Assembly: GCA_947629275.1 (NCBI GenBank)
Contig: CANRDG010000103.1
Coordinates: 1-6,383 of the forward strand
DNA from: an uncultured Clostridia bacterium
GTDB taxonomy: Bacteria; Bacillota; Clostridia; Oscillospirales; Ruminococcaceae
Length of the DNA stretch: 6,383 bases
Direction: 5' to 3'
Shown: positions 1 to 5,095 of the stretch, piece after piece
How the letters are laid out: each line of letters opens with the position of its first letter
Position numbering within the stretch: position 1 is the first letter of the stretch
The notes under the pieces: generated by a model
Databases searched by the model: none
The model's input: only the letters and a program-made list of their open reading frames with translations
What the model was told of the DNA's origin: nothing
Position numbers and translations under genes: made by a program

Positions 1-858
1 CAGAATGTATCAAAAAGCTACGGCAAGAAAGAGGCGCTGAAAAACTTCAGCGTAACAATGAAAGAGGGCGTGTATGCGCTGTTAGGCCCGAACGGGGCAG
101 GCAAGTCAACGCTGATGAACTGCCTGTCAGACCTCATCACACCAACGAGCGGTCAGATACTGTTCGACGGCAAAAACACACGCGCCATGGGCAAGGAATT
201 CAGAGCGATCTACGGCTTTATGCCGCAAAGTTTCGGGCTGTACGGCTCGTTCACCGCGCTTGATACTCTGAAATATTTCGCCAAGCTCAAAGACGTAAAA
301 AACGCAGACCAAAAGATCAAAGAACTTCTCGAAACGGTCAACCTTACAGATGCAGTAAAGCAGAAAGTCGGCGGCTTTTCGGGCGGTATGAAGCGCAGGC
401 TCGGCATTGCGATCGCGCTTCTCAACGACCCGAAAGTCCTCGTCCTCGATGAGCCTACAGCAGGTCTTGACCCCAAAGAGAGGATCCGCTTTCGCAACCT
501 TATTAGCGAGGTCAGCTTCAACCGTGTTGTTATCTTCGCGACGCATATTGTTTCAGACGTTGAGGCGATAGCGAATAAAGTCATACTTTTGCAGCACGGT
601 GTGGTAATAAAAAATACCGATGTTACTTCACTTTTAGAGAGCATAAACGGCTGCGTTTGGGAAGCAAAGGTGCAAAACGTCGATGAAGTCGTTGCCGAGG
701 ACAGCTTCAAGATCTCAAACATAGCAAAGCAGTCTGACGGCACGATGATACGCATGGTCTCCGACGAAAAGCCGTTCGATAACGCCGTGACGGTCGTACC
801 CAATCTCGAAGACGTTTATCTCTACTACTTTGATGAGGCGGCGAACGAAAATGACTAG
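1..858 (+). CDS. ABC transporter ATP-binding protein, 5' end cut by window edge
   Basis: This is the cytoplasmic ATPase subunit that powers an ABC-2-type exporter. The reading frame is open from base 1, so the true start lies just left of the window and 285 residues are visible. Counting from the first visible residue, the Walker A GPNGAGKST is at about 29-37, the Q-loop Gln at 76 (FMPQS), the signature FSGGM at 126-130 (an accepted variant of LSGGQ), Walker B VLVLDEP at 146-152 with catalytic Glu151, and the H-loop His at 182 (ATHIVSD). All nucleotide-binding elements are intact. The visible N-terminus (QNVSKSYGKKEAL) matches the usual first beta strand and A-loop Tyr, so only about five to ten residues should be missing. 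A C-terminal extension of about 85 residues follows the H-loop, as in CcmA/drug-exporter-type ATPases. The stop codon overlaps the start of the permease gene, so the two are surely co-translated partners. The ATG at 58 is internal and not the start. The transported substrate cannot be inferred. Confidence 0.95.
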   Translation, partial: QNVSKSYGKKEALKNFSVTMKEGVYALLGPNGAGKSTLMNCLSDLITPTSGQILFDGKNTRAMGKEFRAIYGFMPQSFGLYGSFTALDTLKYFAKLKDVKNADQKIKELLETVNLTDAVKQKVGGFSGGMKRRLGIAIALLNDPKVLVLDEPTAGLDPKERIRFRNLISEVSFNRVVIFATHIVSDVEAIANKVILLQHGVVIKNTDVTSLLESINGCVWEAKVQNVDEVVAEDSFKISNIAKQSDGTMIRMVSDEKPFDNAVTVVPNLEDVYLYYFDEAANEND

Positions 859-1921
859 CCTTATATACTTTGAGTGCAAAAAAATATTCGGCAATTTCAA
901 ATGGCTTATACTTGTAGGTATAATACTTGTAAAAGCCGTTATTACATATGCATCTCTGAATGTCAGCGCAGACTTTTCTATAGATGTTTATAAAGACTAT
1001 GTGGATCAGCTTTCGCATATGTCGCAGACCGATGCAGAACTTTTCGTACCCAAAGAAGCCGAACGTATTGAAGAGATAATGGGCGCGAAAGAAAAAATGG
1101 AAAGCGACTATGCCTCGGGTGCTATCTCGCTTGACGACTACAAAGCCTATATGAAAAAATATTACGAAGCCGATTCCAAAAGGTCAGCGTTCGCAGTTAT
1201 ACAAACCCGCTATGAGCAGTTTTTCGGCATAGACCGCAGCGAGCGCGTGTGGTTCTATGACCTTGAATGGCGCGCTTTCGGCAATATGTTGTCTTTGGAT
1301 TTCTGCCTGCTTTTTGCGCTTTTTATATTCTGCATACCCGTGTATTGCCGCGAACATTCAAGCGGTGTGCATATGCTCAACATGGTAAGCAAAAACGGCA
1401 GAGTGAAACTCCATATCGCCAAACTTTCGGTAATAATAATATCATCTCTGCTGTATGCACTGCTTATTTACTCTGTGGATTTTGCGGTAATGGGCGCAAA
1501 GTTCGGCTTTGAAAATTTTGATAAACCACTGCGCGCAATGATAGACCACGGCAGCGCTTACGACAGTATGCCCATACTTAAATTCTTTGTACTGCAATCG
1601 CTTGCAAAGACCCTGTGGGCGGTGTGTGCGGCTTTGTCACTGGGCGTAATTTCGGTAATTGCAAAAAATATCGTTATCTCAACGGTCGTTTCCGCCGCAT
1701 TTATACTCATACCCGTGGTAACAGTACCCACAGACAGCAAGCTGAATAATTACTGCATAGGCGTGGGGCTTAAAGGCAGCAAGTACCATGTAAACCTGCT
1801 TACGCCGCTTGCAAATATACTTATATGGCTCGCAGTGACAATAGCTGTAATGCTCATACTTTACCCGATACATAAAAAATGTACCAAGTCAGCCGTGCAG
1901 AAAAATAAGTTTGGCGCATGA
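851..1921 (+). CDS. ABC-2-type transporter permease (six-helix membrane protein)
   Basis: This is the predicted membrane subunit partnering the preceding ATPase; it would form the export path in the cytoplasmic membrane. The ATG at 851 gives 356 residues and overlaps the ATPase stop by 8 bases (ATGACTAG), with a weak purine-rich GAGGCGG about 9 bases upstream. A TTG at 830 would add seven Arg-rich residues and has no better site. Hydrophobic segments lie near residues 17-35, 146-166, 192-214, 245-266, 270-293 and 318-340, giving six probable helices. A hydrophilic, Lys/Glu-rich, helix-forming segment of about 110 residues separates helices 1 and 2, which is typical of ABC-2 permeases such as the bacitracin/lantibiotic or Nat type. 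The N-terminus begins with a short amphipathic stretch (LIYFECKKIFGNFKW), also usual for this group. The C-terminus is short and basic. The gene ends with tandem stops TGA-TAG. Family assignment rests on topology and context rather than a motif. Confidence 0.85.
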   Translation: MTSLIYFECKKIFGNFKWLILVGIILVKAVITYASLNVSADFSIDVYKDYVDQLSHMSQTDAELFVPKEAERIEEIMGAKEKMESDYASGAISLDDYKAYMKKYYEADSKRSAFAVIQTRYEQFFGIDRSERVWFYDLEWRAFGNMLSLDFCLLFALFIFCIPVYCREHSSGVHMLNMVSKNGRVKLHIAKLSVIIISSLLYALLIYSVDFAVMGAKFGFENFDKPLRAMIDHGSAYDSMPILKFFVLQSLAKTLWAVCAALSLGVISVIAKNIVISTVVSAAFILIPVVTVPTDSKLNNYCIGVGLKGSKYHVNLLTPLANILIWLAVTIAVMLILYPIHKKCTKSAVQKNKFGA

Positions 1922-1953
1922 TAGATTCATCATATTTCATTGCATAAAATTTA

Positions 1954-1982
1954 TATTATTTCGCATAAGTAAGTGTTATAAT
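1954..1982 (+). promoter_or_regulatory. Promoter with extended -10 for the oxidoreductase operon
   Basis: TATAAT at 1977-1982 is a perfect -10 hexamer preceded by TG one base upstream (TGTTATAAT, 1974-1982), the extended -10 form that tolerates a poor -35. Seventeen bases further upstream the -35 position (1954-1959, TATTAT) is weak. The surroundings are strongly AT-rich compared with the flanking genes. Transcription would start near 1989, giving a leader of about 60 bases before the ATG at 2052. It is the only promoter-like site seen in the 130-base gap between the permease and the alcohol dehydrogenase. Confidence 0.7.
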
Positions 1983-1992
1983 ATCCTAAAGT

Positions 1993-2004
1993 ATTTGTAC
2001 AAAT
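1993..2004. promoter_or_regulatory. Perfect 12-bp palindrome, operator-like
   Basis: ATTTGTACAAAT is its own reverse complement and sits about +4 to +15 relative to the predicted start point, the classical place for a repressor operator. Further out, ATATCC (1981-1986) and GGATAT (2012-2017) form a second pair of arms almost centred on the same axis. No regulator gene is visible in the window, so the binding protein is unknown. Chance occurrence in AT-rich DNA is possible. Confidence 0.4.
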
Positions 2005-2020
2005 TGATACTGGATATCAA
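2004..2020. promoter_or_regulatory. Inverted repeat TTGATA-N5-TATCAA, operator-like
   Basis: Two perfect 6-base arms, TTGATA (2004-2009) and TATCAA (2015-2020), are separated by five bases (CTGGA), giving a 17-bp dyad in the leader of the alcohol dehydrogenase operon. The size fits a site for a dimeric helix-turn-helix regulator. The arms resemble FNR/CRP half sites (TTGAT/ATCAA), but the spacer is 7 rather than 4 bases between those cores, so a canonical FNR site is not supported. Confidence 0.35.
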
Positions 2021-2036
2021 AGGATAACACTGACAG

Positions 2037-2044
2037 AAAGGCGG
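2037..2044 (+). promoter_or_regulatory. Ribosome binding site of the alcohol dehydrogenase gene
   Basis: AAAGGCGG is one base from AAAGGAGG and ends 7 bases before the ATG at 2052, which supports that start codon. Confidence 0.6.
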
Positions 2045-2051
2045 AATTTAT

Positions 2052-3233
2052 ATGGATAACTTTACTTTTTTAAGCCCTACGGAATTTATCTTCGGCAAAG
2101 ATACCGAAAACAACTGCGGCAGGTATGTCAAGAAGTACGGCGGCAGCAAGGTGCTCGTGCATTACGGCTCGGGATCGGCGGTGCGTTCGGGTCTTATCGA
2201 CAAGGTAAAGGCGTCGCTCGATAAAGAGGGCTTGGGCTATGTTTTGCTCGGCGGCGTTCAGCCAAATCCTAAAGATACAAAAGTATACGAGGGCATAGAG
2301 CTTGGCCGCAAAGAAAACGTTGACTTCATTTTAAGTGTCGGCGGAGGTTCTGTTATAGATTCCTCAAAAGCTATAGCGCTCGGCGTGCCGTATGACGGCG
2401 ATTTCTGGGACTTTTACGGCACGGGCAAGCCTGTAGAAAAAGCACTGCCTATAGGCGTTATACTTACTATAGCGGCGGCAGGCAGCGAAGGTTCCGGCGC
2501 GTCTGTCATCACTAAAGAAGAGGGCAAACTGAAACGCGACTGCGGCTCTGACCTTCTGCGTTCAAGGTTTTCAATACTTGACCCTGCTCTTACAGAAACT
2601 CTGCCTGCATACCAAACAGCCTGCGGAGCTACAGATATAATGGCGCACGTTTTTGAAAGATATTTTACAAATACCAAGGAAGTTGAGATAACCGACAGAC
2701 TTTGCGAAGCTGTGCTGCTCACCATGGTAAAAGAAACGCCGCGCGTTATTGCCAATCCCCATAACTACGAGGCAAGAGCGAATATAATGTGGGCCGGTAT
2801 GGTCGCGCATAACGATATCGTCGGCGTGGGCAGAAGTCAGGACTGGAACAGCCACAATATCGAGCATGAACTTTCAGGACTTTATGATGTTGCTCACGGC
2901 GCAGGTCTTGCGGTAATTATGCCCTCGTGGATGGAATTTGTCTGCACGCATAACGTTATGAGAATGGCGCAGATGGCAGTAAGAGTATTCGGCTGCGAAA
3001 TGGATTTTGAAGACCCAGAAAGAACCGCAAGGCAGGGGATACAGGCTTTCAGAAAATTCTTAGTATCTATAGGTATGCCTATAAACTTAAAGCAGCTCGG
3101 CGCAAAAGAGGAGGATATACCTCTGCTCGTTTCAAAGCTGGGTCTTAATGGCGGCAGAACAGGCGGTTATGTAAATCTTTCGGAAGACGATATAACCGAG
3201 ATATACCATATTGCTGCAAAAGCAGAGATATGA
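2052..3233 (+). CDS. Iron-containing alcohol dehydrogenase, butanol dehydrogenase/YqhD-like
   Basis: This is a cytoplasmic NAD(P)H-dependent alcohol/aldehyde oxidoreductase of the metal-dependent group III ADH family, 393 residues against about 385-390 for BdhA and YqhD. The N-terminal Rossmann-like half carries a glycine-rich HYGSGS loop (37-42) and the nucleotide-binding GGGSVIDSSK (97-106). The C-terminal helical half carries the metal ligands Asp195 and His199 (ATDIMAHVFE), His268 (WNSH) and His282 (DVAHG). These correspond one for one, shifted by one residue, to Asp194, His198, His267 and His281 of E. coli YqhD. The HEL motif (272-274) is also present. All ligands are intact, so an active enzyme is expected. 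YqhD-type enzymes prefer NADPH and reduce a broad range of aldehydes; whether this one makes butanol, scavenges aldehydes or serves a special pathway with the two downstream SDRs is not decided by sequence. It is the first gene of a three-gene operon with its own promoter, and its stop lies 10 bases before the next start. Confidence 0.93.
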   Translation: MDNFTFLSPTEFIFGKDTENNCGRYVKKYGGSKVLVHYGSGSAVRSGLIDKVKASLDKEGLGYVLLGGVQPNPKDTKVYEGIELGRKENVDFILSVGGGSVIDSSKAIALGVPYDGDFWDFYGTGKPVEKALPIGVILTIAAAGSEGSGASVITKEEGKLKRDCGSDLLRSRFSILDPALTETLPAYQTACGATDIMAHVFERYFTNTKEVEITDRLCEAVLLTMVKETPRVIANPHNYEARANIMWAGMVAHNDIVGVGRSQDWNSHNIEHELSGLYDVAHGAGLAVIMPSWMEFVCTHNVMRMAQMAVRVFGCEMDFEDPERTARQGIQAFRKFLVSIGMPINLKQLGAKEEDIPLLVSKLGLNGGRTGGYVNLSEDDITEIYHIAAKAEI

Positions 3234-3238
3234 GGTGG
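3232..3238 (+). promoter_or_regulatory. Ribosome binding site overlapping the upstream stop codon
   Basis: GAGGTGG begins within the TGA stop (3231-3233) of the alcohol dehydrogenase gene and ends 5 bases before the ATG at 3244. This fixes the SDR start there, rather than at the TTG at 3211, and suggests translational coupling. Confidence 0.7.
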
Positions 3239-3243
3239 CGCAT

Positions 3244-4266
3244 ATGAAAATACTGTTTATAGGCGGAACGGGTACTATCAGCATGGCAATAACGCGCCTT
3301 TTGGCGGCTAGGGGAGAGGAGCTTTATCTTCTCAACCGCGGCAGCAGAACGGGCGAGTTACCCAAAGGTGTTAAGGTCATAAACGTTGATGTCAATGACG
3401 AGGAGAACCTTAAAGCCGCGCTTGGCGATATGACGTTTGACAGCGTGTGCGATTTTATAGGCTTTGTGCCGCAGCAGCTTGAAAGAGATGTCCGCGTTTT
3501 TAAAGGCAGAACAAAGCAGTTTATGTATATAAGCTCCGCATCTGCCTATCATAAGCCCGTCAGGTCGTATATAATAAATGAAGGCACTTCTCTTGCAAAT
3601 CCATATTGGGAATATTCGCGCAACAAGATTGCCTGCGAAGAACTTTTAATGAAAGAGTACCGCGAGAACGGTTTCCCCGTTACCATTATAAGACCCAGTC
3701 ATACCTATGACGAACGTTCGGTGCCGCTCGGTGTTCACGGCAAAAACGGCAGCTGGCAGGTCATAAAGCGTATGATAGAGGGCAAGCCCGTTATTATTCA
3801 CGGCGACGGCTCATCGCTTTGGACTATGACGCACAACAGCGACTTTGCCAAAGGCTTCTGCGGTCTTATCGGTAATCCGCACGCCATAGGCGAGGCTTTT
3901 CAGATAACCAACGACGAAACGCTGACTTGGGATCAGATATATCAGTGTATCGCAAACGCGCTGGGCGTTGAGCTTAAAGCAGTCCATGTTTCATCTGAGT
4001 TTCTTGCTTCGGTCAGCGATTATGACTTTACAGGCAGCCTTACGGGCGATAAAGCTTGTTCGGTCGTGTTCGATAATTCAAAACTTAAAAAAGCAGTGCC
4101 GGAGTTCAAAGCCACGGTTCATTTTGAGCAGGGCGTGAAAAACACTATTGACTACGTTCTTTCCCACCCCGAGCTTCAGACCGAGGACAAAGAATTTGAC
4201 GACTGGTGCGACAGAGTTATTGCCGCGCTTGAAAATGCTAAAAAGGAGATAATGCAAAATGGTTGA
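3244..4266 (+). CDS. NAD(P)-dependent epimerase/dehydratase-like SDR (extended/atypical)
   Basis: This is a predicted cytoplasmic NAD(P)-binding protein of the extended/atypical SDR group, 340 residues, of the length of nucleotide-sugar epimerase/dehydratase and CSP41-like proteins. The N-terminus MKILFIGGTGTIS supplies the dinucleotide fold (GGTGTIS, 7-13) in which the third Gly of GxxGxxG is replaced by Ser, as in a recognisable subgroup of these proteins. LLNRGSR (29-35) ends the second strand, where an Arg often reads the cofactor ribose or phosphate. The active site has SSAS (97-100) and YSRNK (Tyr124, Lys128), so the Tyr-x-x-x-Lys pair is intact. The second half (IIRPSHTYDE, IIHGDGSSLWTMTHNSDFAKG, AFQITNDETLTW) follows the substrate-binding region of extended SDRs. 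The start at 3244 is preferred for its ribosome binding site. The gene lies between an iron ADH and a classical SDR and overlaps the latter by 8 bases. Substrate and reaction are unknown; a sugar or polyol derivative is a guess from the family. Confidence 0.88.
   Translation: MKILFIGGTGTISMAITRLLAARGEELYLLNRGSRTGELPKGVKVINVDVNDEENLKAALGDMTFDSVCDFIGFVPQQLERDVRVFKGRTKQFMYISSASAYHKPVRSYIINEGTSLANPYWEYSRNKIACEELLMKEYRENGFPVTIIRPSHTYDERSVPLGVHGKNGSWQVIKRMIEGKPVIIHGDGSSLWTMTHNSDFAKGFCGLIGNPHAIGEAFQITNDETLTWDQIYQCIANALGVELKAVHVSSEFLASVSDYDFTGSLTGDKACSVVFDNSKLKKAVPEFKATVHFEQGVKNTIDYVLSHPELQTEDKEFDDWCDRVIAALENAKKEIMQNG
4243..4248 (+). promoter_or_regulatory. Ribosome binding site of the classical SDR gene, inside the upstream gene
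   Basis: AAGGAG lies within the last codons of the preceding gene and ends 10 bases before the ATG at 4259. Start and upstream stop overlap as ATGGTTGA (4259-4266). Confidence 0.65.
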
Positions 4267-5002
4267 CGTAACAGGAAAATGGGCGCTCGTGACGGGCGCA
4301 GCAAGAGGCATAGGCAGGCTGGCAGCCGAATTTATGGCGAAGAAAGGCTGCAATATCATAGTGCAGAGCAGAAGTTTGGAGGCTTCTGAAAAGACCGCAA
4401 AAGAACTCGCAGCACTGGGCGTTGAAACCTTTGCGGTCGCGGCAGAGTTTACCGATCTTTCTTCTGTAGAGAAAATGCTCAAAGCTATCGACGATAAGGG
4501 AATAGACGTTGACATAATTTTAAACAACGCAGGTATGCAGGTCGCCTACAGAACGCAGTATTACAGCACCCCTGCCGAGGACTATGAGAAAAGCTTTCTG
4601 ATAAATACCATATCGCCCATGATGATATGCTATCACTTCCTCCCGAAAATGGAGGCAAAAGGCTTTGGTAGGGTGGTAAACACAACAAGCGGTATACGCT
4701 TAGAACCCGAGCAAGCCGGCTATTCGGCAAGTAAGGCGGCGCTGGATAAGGTAACTATCGACATAGGCTCAAAACTCAACGGCAGCAATGTTATGATAAA
4801 CCTTACTGACCCCGGCTGGTGCAGAACAGACCTCGGCGGACCAAATGCGCCGAACGACCCCAAAAGCGCGCTGCCCGGCGTAGTGGTGGGCGCTTTCGTT
4901 GACGATAAAAAGTCGGGCAGATACCTTACCGCAGGAATGTTTTATGACATGACCCTCGAAGAAGCGGTCGCCAAAGCGGAAACGGTAGACAGCCCATATT
5001 AA
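4259..5002 (+). CDS. Classical short-chain dehydrogenase/reductase
   Basis: This is a predicted cytoplasmic NAD(P)(H)-dependent oxidoreductase of the classical SDR family, 247 residues, matching the usual 245-255. In order: cofactor loop TGAARGIG (12-19), NNAG (89-92), catalytic Asn116 (INTIS), Ser144 (NTTSG), YSASK (Tyr155, Lys159) and the PGW turn (185-187) leading into the substrate lid. The full Asn-Ser-Tyr-Lys tetrad is therefore present. The residues after the second strand (QSRSLEASE, 36-44) include an Arg at position 38, which in many classical SDRs favours NADP(H), though this is not decisive. The gene is the last of the three-gene oxidoreductase operon. It overlaps the preceding SDR gene and is followed after about 58 bases by a strong terminator. 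The closest well-known relatives by motif are 3-oxoacyl-ACP reductase-like and sugar/polyol dehydrogenases, but its context beside an ADH and an epimerase-like SDR, not fatty acid genes, argues against FabG. The substrate is unknown. Confidence 0.92.
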   Translation: MVDVTGKWALVTGAARGIGRLAAEFMAKKGCNIIVQSRSLEASEKTAKELAALGVETFAVAAEFTDLSSVEKMLKAIDDKGIDVDIILNNAGMQVAYRTQYYSTPAEDYEKSFLINTISPMMICYHFLPKMEAKGFGRVVNTTSGIRLEPEQAGYSASKAALDKVTIDIGSKLNGSNVMINLTDPGWCRTDLGGPNAPNDPKSALPGVVVGAFVDDKKSGRYLTAGMFYDMTLEEAVAKAETVDSPY

Positions 5003-5059
5003 AGAAAAACAGCATCGCTTTTCCTCGTCATCCTTAAGGTAAAATTAAATATCTTATGC

Positions 5060-5095
5060 AACCCGGAAGGTCATCCTTCCGGGTTTTGCGTTTTT
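5060..5095 (+). terminator. Intrinsic terminator of the oxidoreductase operon
   Basis: A perfect 11-bp stem pairs AACCCGGAAGG (5060-5070) with CCTTCCGGGTT (5075-5085) around a TCAT loop, followed by TTTT, GCG and TTTTT (5084-5095). It lies 57 bases after the SDR stop. Read on the opposite strand the same hairpin holds the last four codons and the stop of the recombinase, followed by a less regular T-rich stretch, so it may stop transcription from both sides. Confidence 0.85.

Noticed and set aside
127..803. Long minus-strand open frames opposite the ATPase gene
   Set aside because: They are antisense to an unmistakable ABC ATPase with all motifs intact, and their translations show no recognisable fold.
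830..850. TTG start for the permease
   Set aside because: It would add a seven-residue Arg-rich leader with no ribosome binding site. The ATG at 851 overlaps the ATPase stop in the usual coupled arrangement.
2004..2020. FNR box
   Set aside because: The TTGAT and ATCAA half sites are separated by 7 bases rather than the required 4.
3211..3243. TTG start for the epimerase-like SDR
   Set aside because: It lies inside the alcohol dehydrogenase gene. The ATG at 3244 follows a good GAGGTGG and begins right at the dinucleotide-binding fold.
4078..4730. Minus-strand open frames opposite the SDR genes
   Set aside because: They lie opposite well-supported SDR genes, lack ribosome binding sites of note and have low-complexity translations.
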